Source: an uncultured Robiginitomaculum sp. (GTDB taxonomy: Bacteria > Pseudomonadota > Alphaproteobacteria > Caulobacterales > Maricaulaceae). Taken from it: DNA of 64,000 nucleotides. The stretch lies in NCBI GenBank assembly GCA_938015875.1, contig CALLXE010000058.1:1-64000 (forward strand), written 5' to 3'. Positions within the stretch are counted from its first letter, which is position 1, and the number at the start of each line of letters is the position of its first letter. Shown one piece after another: positions 43,498-52,243 of this stretch. The notes beneath the pieces are model-generated. The model searched no databases, was not told the DNA's origin, and saw only the letters and a program-made list of their open reading frames with translations. A program made the position numbers and the translations under genes.

Positions 43498-45531
43498 TCA
43501 ACGTTCAGCCATTACGGCCGGCGCAAAATATCCCGGTGCGCGATCCTGCAAGCCGCGCTCAACTTTATCGACGGTAAATTTTTCCTTGCGGTCTTGGGAG
43601 ATTGAGCTGCGCAACGTGTCGAACACATTCCACGCCTCATCATATGATCGGCTTGCGGCGTAATATTGCGCCATCGCTAAATAGGCCTGCGGGTTATACG
43701 GGTCTTTCATAAGGGCTGATTGCAGCAGCGGGCGGGCCTTTATCGCGTCAACCCCCGCAACCTTAGCCGTGCCGGTATCAATTTTCGCGCGCATAACGCC
43801 GGCCAGCCGCAATATATCCGCCGGCACGTCGTCTTTCATCAACCAAGGCTTAAGGGCTTGCAGGGCTTTCACCCGTTTGGCGCTGTCTTCAGAATCCTCA
43901 TAAGCTTGCAGGAGACTATCCAGGCTTTCGGGTTTTTTGCGCATGTCTTCAATGTCGCGCAGCACTTTGCAGGCTTTGCGAATATTGTTTTTCTTACACG
44001 GCCGAGAGAATGTCTCATAACGTTTGGCGGCAAGCCATGCGCCCTCGTAATCATCTGCGTTCATAGCGGTTATCACGGCGTCTGCCAGATCGTCATATTG
44101 GGGCGGCCCCGATAGGGCGAGCCCCCGCGCCGCGCGGTTCATGACAAAGGCAATGGGATTGGCCTTGCCGCCGGATAAAGTGTTCACTGCGTTTTGCGGG
44201 AGGGGAAAGACGGCGTCTGACGTATCCGTCGATTTCAGCGTCCAAACCTGGCTTTGCCCGTCCGGTGCGCCGGGAGATTTTGAAACGATTGTCATCGTCT
44301 CAACAGGAGCGGCGGCATAAAGCTGTTTCAGTCCGGTCGGGTGAATGGGCAGGTCCCAATGGGCAAAGGCCAGCATGGCGTCGGATTGATCCGGATCGGC
44401 ATAATCTTCGCCGCTTAAAGTGACATTGAAAACAGGTTGATCCTTATAGGTCAGGGACGCGCCCTCGATATCAGACGTCAGCACAATATCGGATGCCCGG
44501 TCCGTCATGGCCCAACTCATAGCGCTTTCGATCCAAAATGCGTCCAGCGTCACGCCTCCGGGGAGGTCAAGCGTTTCGAGCTTTCCGTTTTGTGTAGAGC
44601 CTGCAACCATTGATGTATTGCTATGGGCGCGGGCATAAAGCGGCGCGTTTTGAAAAACAGACGGCGCGTCGTCATCTGCGCCCGGCGTAACGGTCAACAG
44701 GCGATTATATCTGAAATCATAAATGCGCAGGCCGGATCCCGGCGCTGTGGATTGCCGCGCCACATAATCTTTACCGATGGCCAGGGCCACGTCAAAAGTC
44801 TTGGTCGTCTCATCATCGCCGGCTTCGGTTTGCGCGACGGAATAAATCAGGCGGGTCTGAATTTGCGGCGCGTCTCCGCGCAATTTCAGATAAGCTTTGG
44901 CGGACAGGAAATACGGCGCGATGTCGGCGCGGTTCATAATGGCAGTGTCCACGGTATTTTGATCTTGGTCATCAAAAGCGGGCAGGGCTGCGGGCGCATC
45001 GGTTTTCGGCGCGGCCTGCGCTGTGCTTGTTTCTGTCTCCGGCTCGGGAGTCTCTTCGGACTCAACCGTTTCATCAGCCGGCGGCGCAAGGTCATCTTCT
45101 GAGGGCGCCGCGTCCGATGCATCGGTGTCAGTATCACCGACGTCAAGCTCTGCGGGCTTAATATCAATCTGTAACCCGTCCGCTGCTTTTATATCAATTT
45201 CAGGCTTTCGTGAGTCAAGGCCCTCAAGGTTGACAGCTTGCGGATCTGTCTCCGTCGGGGGAGCGCCGGCCTCAATGCGTGGGGCGTCGGTGAGAGGGAT
45301 GTCAGGGCGAGGGGCGTTAGCCTGTTCTTCGGCGGGCATTTCGCCGCGTTCCCCGCCGGCGCCGGCCATTGGGGTATCAACCGGAGCCTTTGCGGGAGGC
45401 GTCTCAAGCTCAAGCTCGCCGGATTTCACAGCCTCATACAGGGCGTAAGGGTCAATGTCCTGCGCGCCGGCCGGCAGGCAAAGCGACAGCGCAGCGAAAG
45501 CAGTGAAGGAGGTTCGGGATAAAAAATTCAT
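43498..45531 (-). CDS. Large exported protein of unknown function
   Basis: The 677-residue protein has a signal peptide (about 1-23, cut at PAGAQ). A disordered, acidic Pro/Glu/Asp-rich region of about 150 residues follows. A globular domain (about 200-440) has beta-rich segments such as GLRIYDFRYNRLLTVTPG and DAFWIESAMSWAMTD. The C-terminal region (about 450-677) is helical and TPR-like (NPQAYLAMAQYYAASRSYDEAWNVF). No family recognised. It is divergent from the MerR-type regulator, about 85 bases apart, so the operator at 45587 could influence both. Confidence 0.75.
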   Translation of the reverse strand: MNFLSRTSFTAFAALSLCLPAGAQDIDPYALYEAVKSGELELETPPAKAPVDTPMAGAGGERGEMPAEEQANAPRPDIPLTDAPRIEAGAPPTETDPQAVNLEGLDSRKPEIDIKAADGLQIDIKPAELDVGDTDTDASDAAPSEDDLAPPADETVESEETPEPETETSTAQAAPKTDAPAALPAFDDQDQNTVDTAIMNRADIAPYFLSAKAYLKLRGDAPQIQTRLIYSVAQTEAGDDETTKTFDVALAIGKDYVARQSTAPGSGLRIYDFRYNRLLTVTPGADDDAPSVFQNAPLYARAHSNTSMVAGSTQNGKLETLDLPGGVTLDAFWIESAMSWAMTDRASDIVLTSDIEGASLTYKDQPVFNVTLSGEDYADPDQSDAMLAFAHWDLPIHPTGLKQLYAAAPVETMTIVSKSPGAPDGQSQVWTLKSTDTSDAVFPLPQNAVNTLSGGKANPIAFVMNRAARGLALSGPPQYDDLADAVITAMNADDYEGAWLAAKRYETFSRPCKKNNIRKACKVLRDIEDMRKKPESLDSLLQAYEDSEDSAKRVKALQALKPWLMKDDVPADILRLAGVMRAKIDTGTAKVAGVDAIKARPLLQSALMKDPYNPQAYLAMAQYYAASRSYDEAWNVFDTLRSSISQDRKEKFTVDKVERGLQDRAPGYFAPAVMAER

Positions 45532-45586
45532 ATCAGGCTTATCCCGTCTGCGACATTTATGGTCAAGACGCTAAAACATCTTGCAG

Positions 45587-45602
45587 TTGACGTTAACGTA
45601 AG
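45587..45602. promoter_or_regulatory. Palindromic operator, LiuR/MerR-type
   Basis: TTGACGTTAACGTAAG contains a perfect 10-base palindrome, ACGTTAACGT (45590-45599). It lies 14 bases before the regulator's ATG. It resembles the ACGT-rich palindromes reported for LiuR-type MerR regulators of acyl-CoA catabolism. Autoregulation is likely by position; binding is not shown. Confidence 0.6.
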
Positions 45603-45615
45603 GCATATATGCATA

Positions 45616-46152
45616 ATGTTGCATATAGAAACAGATGCGCCTGCGCCCCAAAATGATCGCACTCCGCCGGCCGGCGGCTTTGTGAGTATTCGCGAGATTG
45701 CGGCCCAATATAATGTGACGCCCCGCACGCTTCGATTTTACGAAGATAAAGGCTTGTTGTCACCGGGTCGTGAAGGCGGAGGCCGGGTTTACAGTCCCAG
45801 GGATCGCGCCAAATTAGAGCAAATCCTGCGGGCCAAACGGCTTGGGTTTTCTTTGGACGATATTGCGGATTTTCATGATGTCATTGAGGGGCGGGTGCTT
45901 GACCGCGCCGAGCTTCTGAAGCGAAAAAAAGCCTATATGCGCATGACCGAACGCCTTGCGCAGCAGCGCCGTGATATTGACGTTGTCACCAAGGGGCTGG
46001 CGCGCACTGCAGCACGTATTCAAACTTTTGTTGATGACCCGGCGCGTGACGCCGCCATCTTAAATTATGCCGAAGCCTATGAGGCCGCCTTTAAGCAGCA
46101 CATGGACGACGACTTTTCAGACGAAACCGCCGGTTATCCCGGCACATTATAA
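45616..46152 (+). CDS. MerR family regulator of acyl-CoA oxidation operon
   Basis: About 178 residues. After a polar N-terminus comes a MerR winged helix (about 23-90: VSIREIAAQYNVTPRTLRFYEDKGLLSP, then RVYSPRDRAKLEQI). A dimerisation helix and a short effector region follow. There are no metal-binding cysteines, which fits the LiuR-like branch that senses acyl-CoA. The frame is open from 45559; ATG 45616 lies after the operator and is the sensible start. It is 22 bases upstream of the acyl-CoA dehydrogenase gene. Confidence 0.87.
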   Translation: MLHIETDAPAPQNDRTPPAGGFVSIREIAAQYNVTPRTLRFYEDKGLLSPGREGGGRVYSPRDRAKLEQILRAKRLGFSLDDIADFHDVIEGRVLDRAELLKRKKAYMRMTERLAQQRRDIDVVTKGLARTAARIQTFVDDPARDAAILNYAEAYEAAFKQHMDDDFSDETAGYPGTL

Positions 46153-46174
46153 ACACACCTAACGGAGATTTCCT

Positions 46175-47965
46175 ATGCCCGTCTATAACGCCCCAATTCG
46201 CGACATGCAGTTTTTGATGCACGAAATGCTCAACGCATCCTCGCTTAATCAGTATAAAAAATTCGAAGACGTAGATGTCGATTTCATGGACGCCGTTTTG
46301 GAAGAGAGCGGAAAGTTTGCGACCAATGTGCTGACGCCGCTAAATGTTGTGGGCGACCACGAAGGCTGCACGCGTAATGCTGACGGCAGTGTCACGGTCC
46401 CGACCGGCTTTACCGAAGCGTTTAAGCAAATGTCAGAAAACGGCTGGACGGCTTTGGGACATGACCCGGAATATGGCGGCCAAGGCTTGCCGGGCATTAT
46501 GGCGATTGCCACCGGCGAAATGCAGTCTTCGGCCAATATGGCCTTTGCCATGTATCCCGGCCTGACAAACGGCGCGATCAAAGCGATTGAAATCGGTGGC
46601 AGCGAAGCGCAGAAGAAAACATTCTTGCCAAAAATGATTTCCTGTGAATGGACCGGCACAATGAACCTGACCGAGCCCCATTGCGGGACGGATTTGGGCA
46701 TGCTGAAAACCAAAGCGGTTCTGAACCCCGATGGCAGCTATAAAATTACCGGCCAGAAGATTTTCATCTCTGCCGGTGAGCATGACATGTCCGGCAATAT
46801 TATTCATTTGGTCTTGGCCCGTATTGAAGGTGCGCCGGACGGCGTAAAAGGAATTTCCCTCTTTATCGTGCCGAAATTTAAGCTCGACGCAGACGGTAAT
46901 CCCGGTGAGAAAAACGGCGTGTCTTGCGGCTCCATTGAAGAAAAAATGGGCATTCACGGCAATTGTACCTGCGTCATGAATTATGACGACGCAGAAGGCT
47001 ATTTGATCGGCGCAGAGAATAAAGGCCTGAAAGTTATGTTCGTCATGATGAACCGGGCGCGCCTTGACGTTGGTATGCAAGGCCTCGCGCAATCTGAGGT
47101 CGCTTACCAAAATGCTGTCGCTTATGCCACGGATCGCTTGCAAGGCCGTAGCCTGACCGGCGTAAAAAACGAAAGCGGCCCGGCGGATCCGATTATTGTG
47201 CATCCGGATGTGCGCCGCATGCTGATGGAGACCAAAGCGTTCAACGAAGGGTCTCGCGCCCTTATTATGTGGGCGACATTGTTGGAGGATATGGAAGGCG
47301 TTCACGCCGATGAGAAATTCCGCGAAAAAGCTGATGACTATCTCGGCCTGCTGACCCCCGTCATTAAAGGCTACATGACGGACAAAGCCATGCAGACCAC
47401 AATTGATTGCCAGCAAATTTTCGGCGGTCACGGCTTTATCGAAGAATGGGGCATGAGCCAGTTCGTGCGCGATACCCGCATCGCCTTGATCTATGAAGGC
47501 GCAAACGGCGTGCAGGCCCTCGATTTGGTTGGCCGTAAGCTTGCCCGTAATGGCGGCCGCGCCTTGATGACATTGTCAAAAGAAATTGACGATTTCATCG
47601 CTGAGCATTCCGGCAATGAAAAAACGGCTGAGTTCACAACCGGCCTGAAAGACGCCAAAGATAAACTCCAGGAAGCAACCATGTGGATTATGCAAAACGG
47701 CATGACCAATCCGGACAATGCCGGCGCCGGCTCTGTCGATTATATGCACATGATGGGCCTGACAACTTTGGCCTATATGTGGGCAAAAATGGCGATCACG
47801 GCTCAAGTGGCCATTGATGGCGGCAGCAATGAAGAGTTTTATCCCAATAAGATTAAAACCGGCCGCTATTTCGTTCTGCGCATGCTCCCGATGATGGACT
47901 CCCATCTGGCCAAAATCAAAACCGGCGCAGAGCCTCTGATGGCCCTCGAAGCGGCTGCGTTTTAA
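46175..47965 (+). CDS. Acyl-CoA dehydrogenase, long (DmdC-like) type
   Basis: This 596-residue FAD enzyme catalyses alpha-beta dehydrogenation of an acyl-CoA. It has the N-terminal extension, the middle FAD-binding strand domain (MNLTEPHCGTDLGMLKTKA), the helical domain with catalytic Glu in IYEGANGVQALD, and an extra C-terminal domain typical of the DmdC/FadE-long group. Substrate length cannot be told. ATG 46175 has ACGGAG upstream. It is the first enzyme gene behind the MerR regulator. Confidence 0.93.
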   Translation: MPVYNAPIRDMQFLMHEMLNASSLNQYKKFEDVDVDFMDAVLEESGKFATNVLTPLNVVGDHEGCTRNADGSVTVPTGFTEAFKQMSENGWTALGHDPEYGGQGLPGIMAIATGEMQSSANMAFAMYPGLTNGAIKAIEIGGSEAQKKTFLPKMISCEWTGTMNLTEPHCGTDLGMLKTKAVLNPDGSYKITGQKIFISAGEHDMSGNIIHLVLARIEGAPDGVKGISLFIVPKFKLDADGNPGEKNGVSCGSIEEKMGIHGNCTCVMNYDDAEGYLIGAENKGLKVMFVMMNRARLDVGMQGLAQSEVAYQNAVAYATDRLQGRSLTGVKNESGPADPIIVHPDVRRMLMETKAFNEGSRALIMWATLLEDMEGVHADEKFREKADDYLGLLTPVIKGYMTDKAMQTTIDCQQIFGGHGFIEEWGMSQFVRDTRIALIYEGANGVQALDLVGRKLARNGGRALMTLSKEIDDFIAEHSGNEKTAEFTTGLKDAKDKLQEATMWIMQNGMTNPDNAGAGSVDYMHMMGLTTLAYMWAKMAITAQVAIDGGSNEEFYPNKIKTGRYFVLRMLPMMDSHLAKIKTGAEPLMALEAAAF

Positions 47966-47987
47966 GCGGCGCCGTAAAATTTATTTG

Positions 47988-48017
47988 GCGCTCCGGTTCT
48001 GACCGGGGCGCATTTTT
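47988..48017 (+). terminator. Intercistronic hairpin between dehydrogenase genes
   Basis: GCGCTCCGG (47988-47996) pairs with CCGGGGCGC (48003-48011) with one T-G wobble, followed by A and five T. It looks like a leaky terminator or processing site that would lower expression of the downstream genes relative to the first dehydrogenase. Confidence 0.65.
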
Positions 48018-48044
48018 AATTTAAATGTTTAAAGAGGCCCCTCT

Positions 48045-49202
48045 ATGTCCGCAATAGATTTCAAAAACCCTGATTGGTATGATGAAGAAGATATCAATAT
48101 TTTCCGCGAAGCTGTTTACGGGTTTTACGACCGCGAAATGGCACCTCACTCTGAGAGCTTTCGCAAAAACAAAGTGGTCGATCGCAAATATTGGAATCAG
48201 GCGGGCAGTATGGGCTTGCTCAATTGCGCCATCCCTGAAGAATATGGCGGCGGCGGCGGTGACTATCGCCATGAAATGATCATTATGGAAGAGCTGGTTA
48301 AGGCCAATGTAGACGGCTTTGGTCTGTCGCTTCATAATGCGATCGTTGCGCCATATATCCTGCATTACGGCACAGAAGAGCAAAAGCAAAAATGGTTGCC
48401 GAAAATGGCGTCCGGCGAGCTTGTCGGTGCAATTGCTATGTCAGAGCCGGGTACCGGATCGGACCTGCAAAACGTGCGCACCAATGCCAAGCAAGAGGGC
48501 AATGGCTGGGTCATTAACGGCTCAAAGACTTTTATCACAAATGGCGGGACGGCGAATTTGATTATTGTCGTTGCTGATACCGGCGGTGACGGTAAGTTTT
48601 CCAAATCATTATTTGTTGTCGAAACTGACGACCTGGAGGGTTTTCGCCGCGGCCGGATTTTAGACAAAGTCGGCATGGACGCCCAAGATACAGCCGAGCT
48701 GTTTTTTGATAATATGAAAGTCCCCGCTGACGCGCTCCTCGGTCCGGAGCCGGGCCACGGCTTTATTCAGCTGATGCAGGAACTGCCGCAAGAGCGGCTG
48801 AACATTGCCGTTCAAGGCGTCGCGCAAATGGAAGCGGCTTTGGCTGAAACCATTGAATACGTCAAAGACCGTAAGGCGTTCGGTAAATCGATTATGAGTT
48901 TTCAGAACACACAGTTTGAACTCGCGGAATGTAAAACCATCGTCACAATCGCCAAGACCTTTGTGTATGATTGCGCCGAGAAACATCTTCGCGGCGAGCT
49001 TGATACGGTGACTGCATCTATGGCCAAATACTGGGTCACGGACAAAGAATGCGAAGTCATAGACCGCTGCCTGCAACTGTTTGGCGGCTACGGCTTTATG
49101 AACGAATACCGCATTGGCCGTATGTACCGTGACAGCCGCGTGCAGAAGATTTATGGCGGCACCAATGAGATCATGAAAATGGTCATTGCGCGGAGTCTGT
49201 AA
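48045..49202 (+). CDS. Acyl-CoA dehydrogenase, LCAD/IVD-like
   Basis: The 385-residue FAD acyl-CoA dehydrogenase has the motif AIAMSEPGTGSDLQNVRT and the C-terminal IYGGTNEIMKMVIARSL. The usual catalytic Glu before GGTNEI is replaced by Gly, as in long-chain and isovaleryl-CoA dehydrogenases. There the base sits about 130 residues earlier, and a Glu is present at the matching place (MEAALAETIEYVKDRKAFG). ATG 48045 has GAGG upstream. Its stop is followed within three bases by the left repeat of the nuclease cassette. Confidence 0.93.
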   Translation: MSAIDFKNPDWYDEEDINIFREAVYGFYDREMAPHSESFRKNKVVDRKYWNQAGSMGLLNCAIPEEYGGGGGDYRHEMIIMEELVKANVDGFGLSLHNAIVAPYILHYGTEEQKQKWLPKMASGELVGAIAMSEPGTGSDLQNVRTNAKQEGNGWVINGSKTFITNGGTANLIIVVADTGGDGKFSKSLFVVETDDLEGFRRGRILDKVGMDAQDTAELFFDNMKVPADALLGPEPGHGFIQLMQELPQERLNIAVQGVAQMEAALAETIEYVKDRKAFGKSIMSFQNTQFELAECKTIVTIAKTFVYDCAEKHLRGELDTVTASMAKYWVTDKECEVIDRCLQLFGGYGFMNEYRIGRMYRDSRVQKIYGGTNEIMKMVIARSL

Positions 49203-49204
49203 GA

Positions 49205-49710
49205 TTGGTCAAAGCCCCCTCAGTCTCGCTACGCTCGACAGCTCCCCCAAAGGTGGGGGGGCGGGAGCGAGGCTTGGGACCGGTGCAAAAAGCGACGCCT
49301 GACGCCAAACAATATGCTAAGAAGTTGCGCAGCGAGCTTACGCCTGCTGAAACTAAGTTATGGTATCAACTGCGCGCTAAGCGATTGGGCGGTTATCAGT
49401 TTCGCCGGCAACATCCCGTTGGTCCCTACATTGCAGACTTTGCCTGTGTGAAATCAAAGGTCATTATCGAAGTCGATGGTGATTCCCATTTTACTGATGC
49501 CGGCGAAGCTAAGGACAAAATTCGATCTGAATTTATATCCTCTCAAAACCGGAACATATTCCGCTGCACAAATCTCGATATTTACAACAACTTATCCGGC
49601 ACTTTGGATTCCTTATTTGCGGCACTCATCCGCTCCCCCGCCCTTGCGTTTGAGGGCAAACGCTGGGGGGGAGCGGATGAGCGTAGCGAGACTGAGGGGG
49701 CCTTGCCCAA
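49205..49710. mobile_element. Putative repeat-bounded DUF559 nuclease cassette
   Basis: Terminal inverted repeats of 32 bases, 49205-49236 and 49679-49710, match at 30 positions; the inner 22 bases are identical. A long hairpin (13-bp stem 49627-49639/49667-49679 with an inner 7-bp stem) abuts the right repeat. The unit starts two bases after the dehydrogenase stop codon and ends 18 bases before the hydratase start. No target duplication is evident. Mobility is inferred. Confidence 0.55.
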
Positions 49711-49732
49711 CCAACAGAGAGAATCCCTATGA
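49283..49732 (+). CDS. DUF559 (VSR-like) nuclease domain protein
   Basis: About 149 residues. The core (about 15-115) is DUF559, a small PD-(D/E)xK fold related to very-short-patch repair nucleases: ELTPAETKLWYQLRAKRLGG, FRRQHPVGPYIADFAC and VIIEVDGDSH carry the expected Asp and Glu. The frame is open from TTG 49205, but residues before GTG 49283 and after about codon 120 simply translate the flanking repeats, so both ends are uncertain. The stop overlaps the hydratase start (ATGA). Function unknown; many bacteria carry such genes singly. Confidence 0.78.
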   Translation: MQKATPDAKQYAKKLRSELTPAETKLWYQLRAKRLGGYQFRRQHPVGPYIADFACVKSKVIIEVDGDSHFTDAGEAKDKIRSEFISSQNRNIFRCTNLDIYNNLSGTLDSLFAALIRSPALAFEGKRWGGADERSETEGALPNQQRESL

Positions 49733-50430
49733 CAAACCTCGTAACCTATACCCTCGCCGGCAATGTCGCGACTATCGCGATGGATGACGGCAAAGCTAAT
49801 GTCCTGTCTACCGACATGATCGCGCAGCTTAACGCCGCGTTCGACAGCGCAGAAAAAGACAAAGCAATCGTCGTCTTGACGGGGCGCAGCGGCATGTTTT
49901 CCGGTGGGTTTAACCTCAAAGAAATGCAGGCCGGGCCGAGCGAGGCGATGATCCTGACATCCAAAGGCTCCAAACTGGCGCGGCGCATTATGGCGTTCCC
50001 GACGCCGGTCATTATGGCGTCAACCGGGCATACAATTGCTATGGGCGCGTTTTTGGCGCTGGCCTGTGATTACCGTATGATCTGTGACGGCGACTTTAAG
50101 GTCGGCCTGAACGAAACCATGATCGGTATGACCATGCATAATTTCGGCATCGAGTTGGCGCGCTATCGCCTGCCGCTGCATTACTTTAATCGTTGCTGCA
50201 TTAACGCTGAGATTTTTAACCCCAAAGGCGCAATGCATGCCGGGTTCTTTGACCGGGTTGTCCCGGCAGAGCAATTCCCGATGGCGGGCGCTATGGCCGG
50301 GCAAATGTTTGGGCAATTGGATATGACGGCGTTTCGCAATACCAAGCTGCGCTCGCGCAAAGCCGCCTTTGCCATTCTTGATCAAGCCATTGAGGATGAT
50401 TTAGATCCGGAAAAAATCCACGCCGTTTAA
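49729..50430 (+). CDS. Enoyl-CoA hydratase/isomerase family protein
   Basis: The 233-residue crotonase-fold protein has the oxyanion-hole segments FSGGFNLKEM and HTIAMGAFLALACDYR and a Glu in VGLNETMIGM at a catalytic position. It is shorter than typical hydratases (about 260). It probably acts after the acyl-CoA dehydrogenases in the same operon. It overlaps the next gene by one base (taATG). Confidence 0.9.
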   Translation: MTNLVTYTLAGNVATIAMDDGKANVLSTDMIAQLNAAFDSAEKDKAIVVLTGRSGMFSGGFNLKEMQAGPSEAMILTSKGSKLARRIMAFPTPVIMASTGHTIAMGAFLALACDYRMICDGDFKVGLNETMIGMTMHNFGIELARYRLPLHYFNRCCINAEIFNPKGAMHAGFFDRVVPAEQFPMAGAMAGQMFGQLDMTAFRNTKLRSRKAAFAILDQAIEDDLDPEKIHAV

Positions 50431-51311
50431 TGATAGTTTCGCGCCGTTTTTACCCGCTGACGGACGGTGATATTTCTGCTGTGCATTTCGGCGATATGTC
50501 AAAACCGGCGGCTATGGTGTTTCTCCACGCGACCGGGTTTAATGCGCTTGCCTATTCAAGCCTTCTGTCTCCGCTTGCCCAAGACACCGGCACGCATATT
50601 ATTGCCCTTGATTTGCGCGGGCATGGCCTGAGCCGCCTGCCGGCAGAGCCTGAGGAGTTGAAAAACTGGACTGTTATCCGCGATGACATTGTGGCGTTTT
50701 TGGATTTGCATATAAGCGCGCCGGTCGCATTGGCAGGCCACAGTTTCGGCGCGGGGCTAAGCCTTATGACCGGCGCGGCCGGCAGCGATAAGATTAAATC
50801 TGTTACGGCGCTGGACCCGGTGACTTTGCCGTTTTTTGTGCGCAGTTTCATGACGCTGCGCGCCGGGCGAAATTTTTCCAAAACCCGGTTCTCACTGGCT
50901 AAAAATGCAGGAAGGCGCCGCGCTGTGTTTGACAGTAAAGACGCCGTCTTTGCCCGTTATCAGGGGCGCGGCCCGTTCACAAACACACCGGACCGTGTCC
51001 TGCGCGATTATATTGACGGCGGATTTAAAGATGCGGCAGGCGGCGTAGAGTTGACGTGTAAACCTTTATGGGAGCAAGCGGTCTTTGTCGCCCAAGGCCA
51101 AAACATATTTCGCGCGGCCAAAGCCTGCCCGCCTGACACACAAATCATTTACGCCGTCAAAGGCTCGCCCAGCGATAAAATTATGCGCGCCCGCATGCAA
51201 AGCGTATTAGGAAAAGATAAAGTTCAAACCCTGAAAGATCGCGCGCATTTCTTCCCGCTTGAAGACCCGAATTTTACCGCAGGGTTTCTGCGCAAGGCTT
51301 TAGACGACTAA
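50430..51311 (+). CDS. Alpha/beta hydrolase
   Basis: The 293-residue alpha/beta hydrolase has the oxyanion segment FLHATGFNALAY, the nucleophile elbow GHSFGAG, and the C-terminal His in DRAHFFPLEDP. The acid is probably an Asp in the strand before. As last gene of the acyl-CoA operon it may hydrolyse an acyl-CoA or ester intermediate. Substrate unknown. Its 3' end overlaps the convergent thioesterase gene by four bases. Confidence 0.88.
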   Translation: MIVSRRFYPLTDGDISAVHFGDMSKPAAMVFLHATGFNALAYSSLLSPLAQDTGTHIIALDLRGHGLSRLPAEPEELKNWTVIRDDIVAFLDLHISAPVALAGHSFGAGLSLMTGAAGSDKIKSVTALDPVTLPFFVRSFMTLRAGRNFSKTRFSLAKNAGRRRAVFDSKDAVFARYQGRGPFTNTPDRVLRDYIDGGFKDAAGGVELTCKPLWEQAVFVAQGQNIFRAAKACPPDTQIIYAVKGSPSDKIMRARMQSVLGKDKVQTLKDRAHFFPLEDPNFTAGFLRKALDD

Positions 51312-52237
51312 AGTCTCAAACCGTCAATTGCGGCCGCGTTCAGTGCCGCGACGGTTTCCATCGGTGTTTTAACATGCTTGCGGGCGTTTAAATCCATCAG
51401 GCAGCCCACGCCCTCCATAGACATAATTAAGTCGCCGCTGACACAATTATAAATTTTGTGAATCAGCGTTCTGACATTGGGCGTCGCGCCTGAAATGCCG
51501 GAGTAAAAATTATAACCGTCACCCGGAACCGGCGGGCGGCCCAGCACAACCCGCCCCTCCAAAAGCGCGCCATGAATTCGGCTGTCGCCGGATGTAAAGG
51601 CGTCGCTGAACATTTCCGGCCATGCACCGGAGAATTGCCCGACAGTTTCGGTGACCCGGCCCAGCAGGGCCTGCGCCGTGACCCGCCCGAAAATATTGGC
51701 ATCGACGGGCTCGAACACGCCGCGCCCGATCAGATGCATGCCGGCGTCTGTGGCCGCTTTTTCGCTCATGCCGGAGGGGGCTTGCCCAAGGTCTATGCCT
51801 TTTGACCGGGCAATATCAGGGACGGCAATTGTGAAAGGGGCCGCGGCGGCGATAACGCGGCTTGGCCATTTGAAATCTTTGAATGTGCGCAAAGATATAT
51901 GGGACAGGCGCTCGCTGACCATGCAGGCCGGGCGACCATCCGGATGGGACATAACATGCACCAGATCCATTTCACTTTCGCGAAGATCAGTAATGGCGCT
52001 TTTTATGGAGATCGGTCCGCCGGGACGCACTTCGCCTAAATAGCGAATATGAAATTCGCGTACTTTCAGGGTGGAGTAAGCGCCTTTTTTAAAACTGCCG
52101 GACAGGCCAAGCATGAGCCCGAGCATTTGCCGGGCTTGCGCAGTTTTATAAAGATAGCGGCGCATGTTTAAATGACCAAGCTCGTCACATTCCCAATCAG
52201 AGGCCTCACCGGACCATGTATGCACAAAATTACCCAT
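51308..52237 (-). CDS. Double-hotdog acyl thioesterase-like protein
   Basis: The 309-residue protein appears to be two hotdog folds in tandem. The first has WECDELGHLNMRRYLYKTAQA, as in 4HBT-type thioesterases with an Asp-Asn pair. The second spans about 165-300. It resembles acyl-ACP/acyl-CoA thioesterases of the acyl-carnitine or FatA-like groups. It is followed upstream by zur on the same strand (6-base gap), so the two may be cotranscribed. Confidence 0.82.
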   Translation of the reverse strand: MGNFVHTWSGEASDWECDELGHLNMRRYLYKTAQARQMLGLMLGLSGSFKKGAYSTLKVREFHIRYLGEVRPGGPISIKSAITDLRESEMDLVHVMSHPDGRPACMVSERLSHISLRTFKDFKWPSRVIAAAAPFTIAVPDIARSKGIDLGQAPSGMSEKAATDAGMHLIGRGVFEPVDANIFGRVTAQALLGRVTETVGQFSGAWPEMFSDAFTSGDSRIHGALLEGRVVLGRPPVPGDGYNFYSGISGATPNVRTLIHKIYNCVSGDLIMSMEGVGCLMDLNARKHVKTPMETVAALNAAAIDGLRL

Positions 52238-52243
52238 GCAAAA

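Noticed and set aside
46433-47431. 332-codon minus-strand frame inside the acyl-CoA dehydrogenase gene
   Set aside because: It is an antisense shadow; the plus-strand gene has full catalytic motifs.
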